In this document: positions 27,013 to 35,399 of the stretch, piece by piece | Position numbering within the stretch: position 1 is the first letter of the stretch | Layout of the letters: each line of letters begins with the position of its first letter | Source: Paenibacillus abyssi | GTDB taxonomy: Bacteria > Bacillota > Bacilli > Paenibacillales > Paenibacillaceae | Length of the DNA stretch: 64,000 nt | Direction: 5' to 3' | NCBI RefSeq assembly: GCF_014640295.1 | Contig: NZ_BMGR01000001.1 | Coordinates: forward strand, 310,001 to 374,000 | Program-made: the position numbers and the translations under genes | Notes under the pieces: generated by a model | The model's database searches: none | What the model was told of the DNA's origin: nothing | What the model saw: the letters and a program-made list of their open reading frames with translations, nothing else

Positions 27013-28299
27013 GTGTTGAAGGAAGAAAGTCATGTTTGGGATACATTAGAGCAAGCCGCACAGCAGGTTGAGGAACAGGTCTCAGCCGTATTCCGCCAGC
27101 TGGATCGCACGGCGGAGCGAAATGAATGGAAGGTCATCCGCGCCTTCCAGAAGCATCAGGTCAGTGATTATCATTTCTCAGGCTCAACCGGATACGGGTA
27201 TAACGATCGCGGGAGGGAAGTGCTGGATCTGGTCTATGCGGATGTGTTCGGAGCGGAAGCGGCGCTGGTAAGGCCGCATTTTGCCTCCGGCACGCATACG
27301 ATCAGCTGTGCATTGTTCGGCATGCTCAGGCCGGGCGATGAACTGCTGTACATTACGGGAAAGCCTTATGATACATTGCATAAAGTGATTGGTAAGCCGG
27401 GAGACGGCACGGGTTCGCTGCGGGATTGGGGCGTTTCATACAATGAAGTTCCGCTGCAGGGGGACGGCGCTGTGGATTGGCTGGCAGTTGAGGCTGCAAT
27501 CAGCGACAATACGAAGGTAATCGGCATTCAACGTTCCCGGGGTTATGACTGGCGGGCATCATTTACGGTTCATGAAATCTCGGAAATGGTGAAGCGGGTC
27601 AAAGCAATCAAGCCGGAGCTCCTTGTCTTTGTCGACAATTGTTACGGTGAATTTACGGAGGAGACCGAACCGACTGAGGTTGGCGTTGATCTTATGGCGG
27701 GCTCGTTAATCAAAAATCCGGGAGGCGGGTTGGCGAGCACGGGCGGTTACATATGCGGGAGCGCGCGTCTGGTGGAACAGGCCGCTTACCGGCTGACCGC
27801 GCCGGGAATCGGTGGCGATGTCGGAGCGATGCTCGGCACGCTGCGCGCGATCTACCAGGGGCTGTTCCTGGCGCCGCATATCGTTGGACAAGCTCTTAAG
27901 GGAGCTGTATTCGCAGCAGCTATGTTCGAAAGACTGGGCTTCGAATCCCATCCGAAATGGAATGACCCTAGGACAGATTTGATTCAAGCTGTCCGCTTTA
28001 AGCAGGCTGAGCCGTTGATCGCTTTTGTGCAGGGGATCCAGCGGGCTGCGGCGGTAGATGCCCATGTTGTTCCAGAGCCATGGGACATGCCTGGCTATGA
28101 GCATCCCGTTATTATGGCCGCAGGCACCTTTATCCAAGGCGGCAGTTTGGAGCTGTCCGCAGACGCTCCGATACGCGATCCGTTCATCGCTTATATGCAG
28201 GGTGGACTCACCTATGGACACGTGAAATACGGCGTCCTTACTGCATTGTCAACGATGGTCGAACGCAAATTAATTGTGATTAAACCTAACATAACTTGA
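27013..28299 (+). CDS. ynbB: methionine gamma-lyase-like PLP enzyme (YnbB family)
   Basis: A 428-residue PLP-dependent, fold-type I enzyme of the aluminium-resistance/YnbB family, often annotated as methionine gamma-lyase family. The Schiff-base Lys is in SLIKNPGGG (about residue 234). Upstream are HFASGTHTISCALFG, which holds the phosphate-binding region, and FVDNCYGEF, with the Asp that contacts the pyridine ring. The true substrate is not established. The start is GTG 27013, with TTG 27016 as alternative; AAGGGAG lies about 12 bases upstream. Its last 25 bases hold the GlnR operator, and its stop overlaps the glnR minus-35. Confidence 0.88.
   Translation: MLKEESHVWDTLEQAAQQVEEQVSAVFRQLDRTAERNEWKVIRAFQKHQVSDYHFSGSTGYGYNDRGREVLDLVYADVFGAEAALVRPHFASGTHTISCALFGMLRPGDELLYITGKPYDTLHKVIGKPGDGTGSLRDWGVSYNEVPLQGDGAVDWLAVEAAISDNTKVIGIQRSRGYDWRASFTVHEISEMVKRVKAIKPELLVFVDNCYGEFTEETEPTEVGVDLMAGSLIKNPGGGLASTGGYICGSARLVEQAAYRLTAPGIGGDVGAMLGTLRAIYQGLFLAPHIVGQALKGAVFAAAMFERLGFESHPKWNDPRTDLIQAVRFKQAEPLIAFVQGIQRAAAVDAHVVPEPWDMPGYEHPVIMAAGTFIQGGSLELSADAPIRDPFIAYMQGGLTYGHVKYGVLTALSTMVERKLIVIKPNIT
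28275..28291 (+). promoter_or_regulatory. GlnR/TnrA operator
   Basis: TGTGATTAAACCTAACA fits the consensus TGTNA-N7-TNACA at every fixed position. It ends 4 bases before the minus-35 of the glnR promoter and lies inside the end of the upstream coding region. This placement matches autorepression of glnRA by GlnR in nitrogen excess. A second, degenerate half-match (TGACA-N7-GGCAT) overlaps the minus-35 at 28297-28313. Confidence 0.8.
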
Positions 28300-28324
28300 C
28301 ATGTTTTTGGCATGGCGCTACAAT
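28296..28324 (+). promoter_or_regulatory. sigma-A promoter of glnR-glnA
   Basis: TTGACA, 17 bases, TACAAT. The transcript start would fall about 30 bases before the glnR ATG. The minus-35 overlaps the TGA of the upstream gene. Confidence 0.88.
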
Positions 28325-28359
28325 AGAAACATATCACAGGGATTGGAAGGTTGATGCAC

Positions 28360-28773
28360 ATGGCTGACGAGATTCGCAGAAATATGGCATTATTCCCTAT
28401 CGGAATCGTCATGAAGTTGACCGATTTGACGGCCAGACAGATCCGATATTACGAGCAGCACGAGCTCATTGTACCTGCACGTACAAACGGCAATCAGCGA
28501 TTATTTTCATTTAACGATGTCGAGCGTTTACTCGAAATCAAATCTCTGATTGAGAAGGGCGTAAATATCGCAGGCATTAAACAGGTTATGAATCCGGTAT
28601 CTAAGGAGTCCGAAGAAGCGACTGTTATTACAGAGCAGACGGAATCAAAACGCCGTGAAATGTCGGATACGCAGCTTCATCGATTGTTAAAACAGCAGTT
28701 ACTCGAGAAGAGACCGGGCAAAGCCTCGATGATTCAAGGCCAATTGTCCCGTTTCTATAGCAACAAACCATAA
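28360..28773 (+). CDS. glnR: nitrogen-metabolism repressor GlnR (MerR family)
   Basis: A 137-residue repressor that senses feedback-inhibited glutamine synthetase and represses glnRA and other nitrogen genes. The MerR-type winged helix has LTDLTARQIRYYEQHELI (residues 27-44) and LFSFNDVERLLEIK. The C-terminal region (KASMIQGQLSRFYSN) resembles the GlnR autoinhibitory/glutamine synthetase-binding tail. The start is ATG 28360, 9 bases after GGAAGG; a TTG and an ATG just upstream are less well placed. Preceded by its own operator; glnA follows after 24 bases. Confidence 0.96.
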   Translation: MADEIRRNMALFPIGIVMKLTDLTARQIRYYEQHELIVPARTNGNQRLFSFNDVERLLEIKSLIEKGVNIAGIKQVMNPVSKESEEATVITEQTESKRREMSDTQLHRLLKQQLLEKRPGKASMIQGQLSRFYSNKP

Positions 28774-28797
28774 CAAGAGGGTAAAGGAGAGGATTCT

Positions 28798-30126
28798 GTG
28801 AGCTTCACTAGAGAAGACATCTTGCGTCATGCGAAGGAACAAAATGTCCGATTCATTCGATTGCAGTTTACCGACCTGTTAGGTACGATCAAAAATGTGG
28901 AAATTCCAGTAAGCCAGCTGGAAAAGGCGTTGGACAACAAAATGATGTTTGACGGTTCTTCGATCGAAGGTTATGTGCGTATCGAAGAATCGGACATGTA
29001 TTTATATCCCGATTTGGATACATGGGTCGTATTCCCATGGGTAACTGAAAACCGTGTTGCAAGATTGATTTGTGACATTTATATGCCGGATGGCACACCA
29101 TTCGCAGGTGACCCGCGCGGGATCCTGAAACGTTGTTTGAAAGAAGCCGAGGAAATGGGCTACACCGCGATGAACGTCGGGCCTGAACCTGAATTCTTCC
29201 TGTTCAAGACAGATGAGAAAGGCGATCCGACGACAGAATTGAATGACCAAGGCGGTTACTTTGACCTTGCGCCTACCGATTTGGGCGAGAACTGCCGCCG
29301 TGAAATCGTATTGACGCTGGAGGAAATGGGCTTTGAGATTGAAGCTTCCCACCATGAGGTAGCTCCCGGCCAGCACGAGATCGATTTTAAATATGCCGAT
29401 GCAATCAAAGCGGCAGATCAGATCCAGACCTTTAAACTTGTCGTAAAAACGATTGCCCGTCAGCATGGCCTGCATGCGACTTTTATGCCAAAGCCTTTGT
29501 TCGGCGTTAACGGATCCGGCATGCACTGCCATCAATCCTTGTTCCAAGGCAGCACGAACTCATTTTACGATGAGAGTGACAAATTAGGCTTAAGCAGCAC
29601 TGCGCTTCATTACATGGCAGGGGTTCTGCGCCATGCCCGCGCATTTGCAGCAATCACGAATCCAACGGTTAACTCTTACAAGCGTCTAGTACCAGGCTAC
29701 GAAGCTCCGTGTTATGTGGCATGGTCTGCGAGCAACCGCAGCCCGATGATCCGTATCCCGGCATCCCGCGGCCTCAGCACACGCATTGAAGTGCGTAATC
29801 CGGATCCGGCGGCAAATCCTTATCTGGCACTTGCCGTTATGCTGAAAGCCGGCTTGGACGGCATTAAGAACAAGCTTCCGCTGCCATCCCCAACCGATCG
29901 CAATATCTATGTGATGACCGAAGAAGAACGGGTGGATGAGGGAATTCCAAGCCTGCCGTCCGATCTTAAAGAAGCGCTGGACGAGCTGCTGCGTGACGAA
30001 GTCATCTGCGAAGCATTGGGTGATCACGCGCTTGCCCATTTCTATGAGCTGAAGGAAATCGAGTGGGATATGTACCGCACGCAGGTTCATCAGTGGGAAA
30101 GAGATCAGTACTTAACGCTTTATTAA
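28798..30126 (+). CDS. glnA: glutamine synthetase, type I-alpha
   Basis: Makes glutamine from glutamate, ammonia and ATP. It has 442 residues, the short GSI-alpha form without the adenylylation loop insert. Key motifs: [10 protein letters not shown] (residues 60-70), the metal-binding GPEPEFFLF and [11 protein letters not shown], the ATP-binding [16 protein letters not shown], and [13 protein letters not shown]. Activity should be controlled by feedback inhibition, with the inhibited enzyme activating GlnR. GTG start with an AAAGGAGAGG site; second gene of the glnRA operon. A very strong terminator follows. Confidence 0.97.
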   Translation: MSFTREDILRHAKEQNVRFIRLQFTDLLGTIKNVEIPVSQLEKALDNKMMFDGSSIEGYVRIEESDMYLYPDLDTWVVFPWVTENRVARLICDIYMPDGTPFAGDPRGILKRCLKEAEEMGYTAMNVGPEPEFFLFKTDEKGDPTTELNDQGGYFDLAPTDLGENCRREIVLTLEEMGFEIEASHHEVAPGQHEIDFKYADAIKAADQIQTFKLVVKTIARQHGLHATFMPKPLFGVNGSGMHCHQSLFQGSTNSFYDESDKLGLSSTALHYMAGVLRHARAFAAITNPTVNSYKRLVPGYEAPCYVAWSASNRSPMIRIPASRGLSTRIEVRNPDPAANPYLALAVMLKAGLDGIKNKLPLPSPTDRNIYVMTEEERVDEGIPSLPSDLKEALDELLRDEVICEALGDHALAHFYELKEIEWDMYRTQVHQWERDQYLTLY

Positions 30127-30135
30127 TAATCATGC

Positions 30136-30176
30136 AAACGCCGTTCGCGAGGTTTCGACCTCGTGAACGGCGTTTT
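30136..30176 (+). terminator. terminator of glnRA
   Basis: A 17-bp stem, AAACGCCGTTCGCGAGG with CCTCGTGAACGGCGTTT, one G-T pair, a 6-base loop and a TTTT end, 9 bases after the glnA stop. Confidence 0.92.
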
Positions 30177-30264
30177 CTACATCTGAGGATGCAACAGCGC
30201 CAATATGATCGAAGGCCGCAGCACAAATTTGAACGAAGCTATTCACTTATGGGGCAGCAAGAAA

Positions 30265-30296
30265 AAGAACGTTAGGATCGACATCCCAACGTTCTT
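30265..30296 (-). terminator. terminator of lexA
   Basis: Arms AAGAACGTT/AACGTTCTT with an inner GGAT/ATCC pair; on the minus strand the hairpin runs into TTTTTC. It lies 22 bases past the lexA stop and faces the glnA terminator. Confidence 0.85.
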
Positions 30297-30317
30297 CAGC
30301 AAGGCCTGGGGTAAGAA

Positions 30318-30938
30318 TCAATGAATATCGCGGAATAGTCCGATAACGCGTCCAAGGATGGTCACTTGCTTCAAACGGATCGGCTCCATTGTAACGTTCT
30401 CTGGTTGAAGACGAATATGATCCCGTTCCTTGTAGAAGGTTTTAACCGTTGCTTCATCATCCTCGGTCATCGCTACGACAATATCGCCATTATTAGCTGT
30501 CTGCTGCTGTCGAACGATGACATAGTCGCCGTTGTAAATGCCGGCTTCAATCATACTTTCTCCGACAACGCTAAGCATAAATACTTGATTATCTCCGACA
30601 AAGTGGGTCGGAAGCGGGAAATACTCTTCGATGTTTTCGGTTGCTGTTATCGGCATGCCTGCGGTAACTTTACCGACGACAGGAATCTTCGATACGGCAA
30701 GTGGAAATGGAACTTCGGTTGCTTCCTGATCCAATATTTCAATTGCGCGCGGTTTAGTTGGATCCCGGCGAATGAGTCCTTTTTTCTCCAGACGATCCAG
30801 GTGGCCGTGAACGGTGGAACTAGAAGCCAGCCCGACCGCTTCTCCGATTTCCCGCACAGACGGGGGATAACCTTTCTCGCGGACTTCATTCTTAATAAAT
30901 TCAAGAATGGTCTGTTGGCGGCTTGATATTTTCGACAC
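30318..30938 (-). CDS. lexA: SOS repressor LexA
   Basis: Represses DNA-damage genes and cleaves itself when RecA is activated. It has 206 residues from GTG 30938 (site GGAG 10 bases upstream); another GTG 9 bases earlier overlaps that site. The N-terminal winged helix has [20 protein letters not shown]. The cleavage bond is A93-G94 in VTAGMP, and the catalytic dyad is S128 (VVGESM) and K166 (ATVKTF). Five LexA-box-like sites lie upstream, one of them between the minus-35 and minus-10 of its own promoter. It is divergent from yneA, as in Bacillus. Confidence 0.97.
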   Translation of the reverse strand: MSKISSRQQTILEFIKNEVREKGYPPSVREIGEAVGLASSSTVHGHLDRLEKKGLIRRDPTKPRAIEILDQEATEVPFPLAVSKIPVVGKVTAGMPITATENIEEYFPLPTHFVGDNQVFMLSVVGESMIEAGIYNGDYVIVRQQQTANNGDIVVAMTEDDEATVKTFYKERDHIRLQPENVTMEPIRLKQVTILGRVIGLFRDIH

Positions 30939-30972
30939 AAGGATCACTCCATCTAATTAATAGTTGTGACAA

Positions 30973-31001
30973 ATTATAACACAGAACCCGAGTTCGCACA
31001 A
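30973..31001 (-). promoter_or_regulatory. sigma-A promoter of lexA
   Basis: On the minus strand TTGTGC, 17 bases, TATAAT. The spacer contains the LexA box 30983-30996, so LexA binding would block RNA polymerase directly. Confidence 0.75.
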
Positions 31002-31109
31002 ACATAAGTTCGAGAAACACCCGTTCGTAAAAATCAGGGAACAAATGTTCTTAAAATGCTTGACCACAAACAAGTGTTCGTGTTAAATTGATTACAGAAC
31101 AAATGTTTG
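30983..31109. promoter_or_regulatory. cluster of five LexA-box-like sites
   Basis: Against CGAAC-N4-GTTCG, counting the ten fixed positions: AGAACCCGAGTTCG at 30983-30996 (9/10), GAAACACCCGTTCG at 31014-31027 (8/10), GGAACAAATGTTCT at 31038-31051 (8/10), CAAACAAGTGTTCG at 31067-31080 (9/10), and AGAACAAATGTTTG at 31096-31109 (8/10). Their starts are 24-31 bases apart. The first sits in the lexA promoter spacer and the fourth in the yneA promoter spacer. Confidence 0.8.
31060..31088 (+). promoter_or_regulatory. sigma-A promoter of yneA
   Basis: TTGACC, 17 bases, TTAAAT. A LexA box occupies 31067-31080 in the spacer, and another box lies just downstream of the minus-10. Confidence 0.65.
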
Positions 31110-31120
31110 GGGTGTTGATC

Positions 31121-31507
31121 ATGATGATGAATAGTTTATCCTATCGAAGCATACATAATGGAGCGAAGAAAGCTCCTGAACGCCGTACTGGCGAGTCTAC
31201 AGTTGTTTCAAATCTGAGACGTCATTTTGTTAAATTCTTTGCAGCCGCAATCGTTTTTGTTGTTTTATTTTCAGGCATGTTGATTGTTCAGTCTTATGCC
31301 TCGGAATCTCACCCGGCGCCAGCTGCTGAAGGGGAACGCATTATTTCTGTTTCGTCGGGTGACACGTTATGGGAAATCGCCAGAAGAGTACAGCCGCAGG
31401 GTACGGACTTGCGCGAGGTTGTCTATGAGATAAAGCTTCGCAATGGTCTTTCTTCCAGCGTATTGCGATCCGGTCAGACACTTATTGTTCCGGAGCAGAT
31501 GGATTGA
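31121..31507 (+). CDS. yneA: SOS-induced cell division suppressor YneA (LysM protein)
   Basis: Delays cell division after DNA damage. It has 128 residues: a basic cytosolic head of about 38 residues, one membrane helix (FFAAAIVFVVLFSGMLIVQS), then a LysM domain (VSSGDTLWEIARRVQ ... LRSGQTLIVP) outside the membrane. Topology and position beside lexA match B. subtilis YneA, although the N-terminal head is longer. Start ATG 31121 behind GGGGTG; two more ATGs follow at once. Strongly LexA-controlled by the look of its promoter. It has its own terminator. Confidence 0.88.
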   Translation: MMMNSLSYRSIHNGAKKAPERRTGESTVVSNLRRHFVKFFAAAIVFVVLFSGMLIVQSYASESHPAPAAEGERIISVSSGDTLWEIARRVQPQGTDLREVVYEIKLRNGLSSSVLRSGQTLIVPEQMD

Positions 31508-31582
31508 TTTTTTATTAAAGCTTCAAGTGATTTGAAGGAAATGTTTAGGATGAGTAACGTATATCTGGTTGTTAACATTACC

Positions 31583-31609
31583 AAACCCGGCAAATCATTG
31601 CCGGGTTTT
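31583..31609 (+). terminator. terminator of yneA
   Basis: AAACCCGGCAA and TTGCCGGGTTTT, perfect arms around ATCA, 76 bases after the stop. Confidence 0.9.
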
Positions 31610-31688
31610 CGTGTTATCTTGACAACCCTAGAATGAAAATGTCAAAGTAGAGGGTGGACATTAGGTGATCGTTAGAGGAGGGGACAAA

Positions 31689-31880
31689 TTGGAGAAGTTA
31701 ATTGCACGCATTAATGAGCTGTCAAGAAAAAATAAAAGCGTCGGTCTCACAGATGAAGAAAAAACGGAACGCGAAACGCTCCGAAAACAATATCTGGACA
31801 ATTTCAAACGTAATTTCCGTAATCAATTGGATGCAATTGAATGGGTGGATGACGATTCATCGGCACCTCCCAAACATTAG
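31689..31880 (+). CDS. ynzC: DUF896 family protein YnzC
   Basis: A 63-residue, highly charged helical-hairpin protein with the DUF896 pattern: LIARINELSRKNKSVGLT, then E/K-rich ETLRKQYLDNFKRNFRNQL. The B. subtilis homologue YnzC also lies downstream of lexA-yneA and has been placed in the SOS-regulated yneA-yneB-ynzC transcript. Here yneB is absent and a terminator separates yneA from ynzC, so it may be outside SOS control. TTG start at 31689, 9 bases after AGAGGAGGGG; an upstream in-frame GTG (31665) precedes that site. Function unknown. Confidence 0.85.
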   Translation: MEKLIARINELSRKNKSVGLTDEEKTERETLRKQYLDNFKRNFRNQLDAIEWVDDDSSAPPKH

Positions 31881-31918
31881 GACTATAAATCATTCTTTTT
31901 TGAAGGGGGAAATTGTGC

Positions 31919-32923
31919 ATGCAGTATCGATTGCTTGGCAAGAGCGGTTTGGCGGTTTCAGAATTGTGTTTAGGTACGATGACATTTGGAAATACGACTT
32001 CTGAGTCGGACTCGATTGAGATGATCAACCGTTTTATGGACCGGGGCGGGAATTTTCTCGATACAGCGAACGTGTATGTCTCCGGCAGGTCCGAGGAGAT
32101 CGTAGGCAAAGCGATTAAAGACCGCCGTTCGGACGTAGTTCTTGCAACGAAGGTCCGTTTCCCGGTTGCAGAGCATGTGAACGGCGGCGGAGTCTCCCGC
32201 AAGCATATAATGGACGCAGTCGAAGCAAGCTTGAAACGGCTTCAAACCGATTACATTGATGTGTATCAGGTTCATGTATGGGATCATGCCACGCCAATCG
32301 AGGAAACACTGCGCACGCTGGATGATCTCGTCACATCAGGTAAAGTCCGTTATATCGGCTGCTCGAACTTTTTCGCCTGGCAACTGATGAAGTCGCTTGC
32401 TTGCAGCGATATGAACCGATATGTTCGCTTTATATCGATCCAACCACAATACAGCTTAGTCAGCCGGGAAATGGACCGTGAGATGTTCTCTCTTTGTTTG
32501 GAGGAGAACGTAGGCATTATCCCTTGGGCGCCGCTCGGAGGCGGTTTTCTGACAGGAAGGTACAACAGAGAAGAACCCTCCTCGGGACGCCTGACCTCTA
32601 AAGCAGGGGAGAGCTCGTGGAAAAATCGCGCGACAGAGGCTAATTTCTCGGTGCTGGAGGCTGTTCAAAGCGCAGCGATAGAATTGGACAAGACCCCTTC
32701 GCAAGTCGCCTTAAATTGGCTTCTGCAGCGTCAAGGGATTACTTCGCCGATTTTTGGGGCGAGCACGTTGGAGCAATTCGAGGATGATATGGGCGCATCC
32801 GGCTGGACGATGCCGGAGGAAGTGTGGAACCGTCTGGATGAGGTAAGCGCCCTGCCATCTGAATATCCGAACCGCTTTATCGAAAAGTTCCGCAGACCAG
32901 GCCTTACTAAAGCATCTAATTAA
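31919..32923 (+). CDS. aldo/keto reductase
   Basis: A 334-residue NADPH-dependent oxidoreductase with a TIM barrel. The catalytic tetrad is visible: Asp and Tyr in FLDTANVYVSGRSEE, Lys in LATKVRFPV, and His in VYQVHVWDH. Cofactor loops include IPWAPLGGGFLTGRY and GASTLEQFEDD near the C-terminus. It belongs to the YghZ/Kv-beta-like AKR group that acts on small aldehydes and ketones; the true substrate is unknown. Start ATG 31919 with AAGGGGG 10 bases upstream, not the in-frame TTG just before it. Unlinked function; no terminator seen after it. Confidence 0.9.
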   Translation: MQYRLLGKSGLAVSELCLGTMTFGNTTSESDSIEMINRFMDRGGNFLDTANVYVSGRSEEIVGKAIKDRRSDVVLATKVRFPVAEHVNGGGVSRKHIMDAVEASLKRLQTDYIDVYQVHVWDHATPIEETLRTLDDLVTSGKVRYIGCSNFFAWQLMKSLACSDMNRYVRFISIQPQYSLVSREMDREMFSLCLEENVGIIPWAPLGGGFLTGRYNREEPSSGRLTSKAGESSWKNRATEANFSVLEAVQSAAIELDKTPSQVALNWLLQRQGITSPIFGASTLEQFEDDMGASGWTMPEEVWNRLDEVSALPSEYPNRFIEKFRRPGLTKASN

Positions 32924-32968
32924 ATTTGAATTACATCGCTTTCATTCGTATGTTGAGGAGGATTCACA

Positions 32969-33475
32969 ATGTCCCGATCCTGGGAACGCAAGGTTCGCAA
33001 AAACACATCAACGGTCAACAAAGCCCGCAAAAAGAGCGGTACAGGCAGCTTTGTTCCGGAAGCGTCACGATTAGACCGATTTAAAGGACGTAATCTCATA
33101 TTGCCGGTTGCGCTGGTTATGTTTATCGGCTTTTACGTCTATATGAACACATTGACAGAACAGGGCGAAAGCGGCGGGCTGTATTGGTTGACAATCGTCT
33201 GTTATGTGCTGCTTGCAGCGCTGTTCTTTTTCCGGCGCCCTTATCTCACCGTAGGCAAGGAGTTTGTCCAAACCCGCAAAATGACCGGTGACAAAATATT
33301 GCGGGCAAGCGGTATCCAGCGTATCACCGTGCAGCGGGGTTATGTTGTGATCGAGCAGAAGAAAGGCGCGAATTGGGTGTTTTCAAGAGCTATGAACCGT
33401 TTTCCAACCGAACAAATGGCTGAGCGACTCAAGATTTTCGCTAACGACAATCAAATTGAATTCACGGAGAAATAG
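32969..33475 (+). CDS. conserved membrane protein, function unknown
   Basis: A 168-residue protein. A very basic head (residues 1-40, many Arg/Lys/Ser) is followed by two membrane helices (about 45-62 and 73-91). The C-terminal domain of about 75 residues has a short alternating strand pattern (YLTVGKEFVQTRKM, IQRITVQRGYVVIEQ) that resembles a small pleckstrin-like beta domain. I do not recognise a named family. Strong AGGAGG site. The HAD gene follows 29 bases later and may be co-transcribed. Confidence 0.7.
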   Translation: MSRSWERKVRKNTSTVNKARKKSGTGSFVPEASRLDRFKGRNLILPVALVMFIGFYVYMNTLTEQGESGGLYWLTIVCYVLLAALFFFRRPYLTVGKEFVQTRKMTGDKILRASGIQRITVQRGYVVIEQKKGANWVFSRAMNRFPTEQMAERLKIFANDNQIEFTEK

Positions 33476-33504
33476 AGAGAATACAGAAGGAGCGAGTATC
33501 GTTA

Positions 33505-34296
33505 ATGGCTAAAAAAGCAGTCTTATTTGATTTGGATGACACCCTGTTATGGGATGATCGAAGTGTCAAAGAAGCGTTCGAAGCAACATGTAAGGCAGCC
33601 GCGGACAAAACCGGCGTGGATCCGGACTCTTTGGAGGATGCTGTGCGCCGCGAAGCCCGGGCATTGTATGAATCTTATGATACCTATGCGTTTACGAAAA
33701 TGATCGGTATCAATCCTTTTGAAGGACTATGGGCTAAGTTTGAACAGGGGGAGCAAGAAGACTTCCGCAAGCTGCAAAGTCTTGCACCTACATACCGCAG
33801 AGAGTCCTGGACGCGCGGCTTGAAGTCATTAGGCATTCATGACGAGGCACTGGGCGCAGAGCTCGCAGAGCAGTTCCCGGCCGAACGCCGGGCGCGTCCG
33901 CTCGTCTATGATGAGACCTTTCAAGTATTGGATCAGCTGAAAGGAAAGTATAAGCTGCTGCTGCTGACAAACGGCTCGCCTGATTTGCAGAACGAGAAGC
34001 TGGCTGGTGTACCGGAGATTGCTCCTTATTTTGATCATATCGTTATTTCCGGCCAATTCGGGGAAGGCAAGCCTGCCGCATCCATCTTCAGGCATGCACT
34101 CGAGCGGATCGGTGTAGAAGCCGGGGAAGCGGTCATGGTCGGTGACAAGTTAACGACGGATATTATCGGTTCGTTGGGTGTAGGCATGACAGCTGTCTGG
34201 ATTAACCGACACGGGATGAAGCATACAGACGAGATCGTTCCAACCCATGAGATCACCAGCCTGGAAGAGCTGCCAGGTTTGCTTGAACGGTTGTAA
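33505..34296 (+). CDS. HAD-family phosphatase (YjjG/YsaA-like)
   Basis: A 263-residue cytosolic haloacid-dehalogenase-type hydrolase. Motif I is FDLDDTLLWDD (nucleophile and acid Asp), motif II LLLTNGS, motif III Lys in GKPAAS, and motif IV VMVGDKLTTDI. The C1-type helical cap of about 120 residues between motifs I and II places it near nucleotide (YjjG) or phosphoserine-type phosphatases; substrate not decided. It lies just before the IS scar, whose left inverted repeat starts 34 bases after its stop, and is intact. Confidence 0.88.
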   Translation: MAKKAVLFDLDDTLLWDDRSVKEAFEATCKAAADKTGVDPDSLEDAVRREARALYESYDTYAFTKMIGINPFEGLWAKFEQGEQEDFRKLQSLAPTYRRESWTRGLKSLGIHDEALGAELAEQFPAERRARPLVYDETFQVLDQLKGKYKLLLLTNGSPDLQNEKLAGVPEIAPYFDHIVISGQFGEGKPAASIFRHALERIGVEAGEAVMVGDKLTTDIIGSLGVGMTAVWINRHGMKHTDEIVPTHEITSLEELPGLLERL

Positions 34297-34330
34297 AATA
34301 AGAACTTATTGAGAATTGTATCAAAGAAAA

Positions 34331-34348
34331 GGGGGCTGTCCCAAAAGT
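34331..34348 (+). repeat. left terminal inverted repeat of the IS block
   Basis: GGGGGCTGTCCCAAAAGT, identical to the reverse complement of 36131-36148. Confidence 0.85.
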
Positions 34349-34547
34349 CATAAATGACTTCGGTTCGCCCCTTTTGTTCGAGAACTATGTTTTGCTCTTT
34401 TACGAGAGGGGTATGGAACTCCAACCTCTATTGTAATCGTGTTATCTTGAAATTGATGATGAGGTAATAATCACGATTTCAAAGGAGGTACGTAAACTTT
34501 CCGCTCCATGTCCCTCCCTCACGCTTTTGGTAAAATGGACGTACCAG

Positions 34548-34670
34548 CAACAATTCCTGCTTCGTGGCTTGCCAAAGGTAAGTCTTGAGGCGGGTTGGTT
34601 ATCGCTTGCCCATAATTTTCTCAAGAAGGCTACAGAAGACCAAAAAAGACAAGAAGTCGAGCAGGCATAG
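34548..34670 (+). pseudogene. IS1182-type transposase, C-terminal fragment
   Basis: Translates as QQFLLRGLPKVSLEAGWLSL then AHNFLKKATEDQ and ends at a TAG. It matches the last residues of the second remnant (FLLRGLPKVSLEVGWLSLAH) position for position. Just upstream, TTTTGGTAAAATGGACGTACC resembles the 5' flank of the second copy (TTTGGTAAAATGGAAGTGAC), so nearly the whole gene has been deleted between its two ends. Confidence 0.8.
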
Positions 34671-34691
34671 CCCCTGCTCGACTTCATTTTT
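34653..34691 (+). terminator. hairpin terminator of the first transposase remnant
   Basis: GAAGTCGAGCAGG and CCTGCTCGACTTC, perfect 13-bp arms, followed by ATTTTTC; it spans the remnant's stop codon. Confidence 0.8.
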
Positions 34692-34708
34692 CAAAAACAA
34701 AGAAAACA

Positions 34709-34749
34709 GGGAGTGTCCCAAGTAGAATTTCTATTTATGGGACACCCCC
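34709..34749. repeat. internal IS-like inverted-repeat junction
   Basis: GGGAGTGTCCCA-AGT-AGAA and, on the other strand, GGGGGTGTCCCATAAATAGAA form back-to-back arms similar to the outer repeat (GGGGGCTGTCCC). They look like two element tips brought together. The right arm also encodes the last codons and the stop of the lipoprotein gene. Confidence 0.65.
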
Positions 34750-35399
34750 ATAAACAAGACTAAATCCTCCGCAGTTTTAATATGACCTGCTTGCTCCCAA
34801 GGAATTTCTAATCTTTCGGTAACATAAGATGAGACTACTGATTCTGTTCTCTCTTCTTTTACCCACGAGACCGAGAAGTTAGTGGGTTGAAGCTCATGTT
34901 TCAGAAGAATTTGAATCACCTCATAAACTGGGGTCAGCTGTTCTTCGGATCGATAAGTTTCAATAAGTCTTAAGTCGATCTCATATTCGACATCCAGCTC
35001 TTTGTAAGAGGGAAGCTCTTCAAAGGTAGAGCCCGGATAGCTATCTTTACTAAAGTGTACGGTAAAGTTGGTTCCTTCATCGGAAAGGGGGAAAAGACTC
35101 GCTATCTCATCCCGAATTAACGTATCGACCTGCCATTCCCAATAACGCTGCAGGTAATCATCTTTAAAGGTTCCTTCCTCTTCGCCTTGTCTGATGTTAA
35201 AGATAATTTGGGGATTATCTACAGGGGATGCTCTCACCAAGAAGTTAGTGTCAAACACGTAATCTGTATTAAATTCTTTATTGTATTTTTGTTCAATGTA
35301 ACTTTTTGAAGCAGCGACTTCTTCGTTGTTACCCAAGCATCCTGGTAATAAAAGCAGTAAATAAAACAGAAAAATTCCCTTCATTACAATCCGGTACAT
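34731..35399 (-). CDS. putative lipoprotein enclosed by IS remnants
   Basis: A 222-residue protein with a lipoprotein signal (IFLFYLLLLLPGC, lipobox LPGC, Cys21), predicted to be anchored outside the membrane. The mature part is acidic, rich in Glu/Tyr/Asp, without a domain I recognise. The AAGGAGG site 8 bases before the ATG is strong. The final residues MGVSHK and the TAG are encoded by the right arm of an IS-type inverted repeat, so the original C-terminus has probably been replaced or cut short. Its codon use is more AT-rich than its core neighbours. It may be cargo of, or a victim of, the insertions. Confidence 0.65.
   Translation of the reverse strand: MYRIVMKGIFLFYLLLLLPGCLGNNEEVAASKSYIEQKYNKEFNTDYVFDTNFLVRASPVDNPQIIFNIRQGEEEGTFKDDYLQRYWEWQVDTLIRDEIASLFPLSDEGTNFTVHFSKDSYPGSTFEELPSYKELDVEYEIDLRLIETYRSEEQLTPVYEVIQILLKHELQPTNFSVSWVKEERTESVVSSYVTERLEIPWEQAGHIKTAEDLVLFMGVSHK

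Noticed and set aside
31619-31650. TTGACA/TGTCAA inverted repeat before ynzC as a promoter or operator
   Set aside because: No minus-10 at 17 bases from TTGACA and the arms are only six bases; could be chance.
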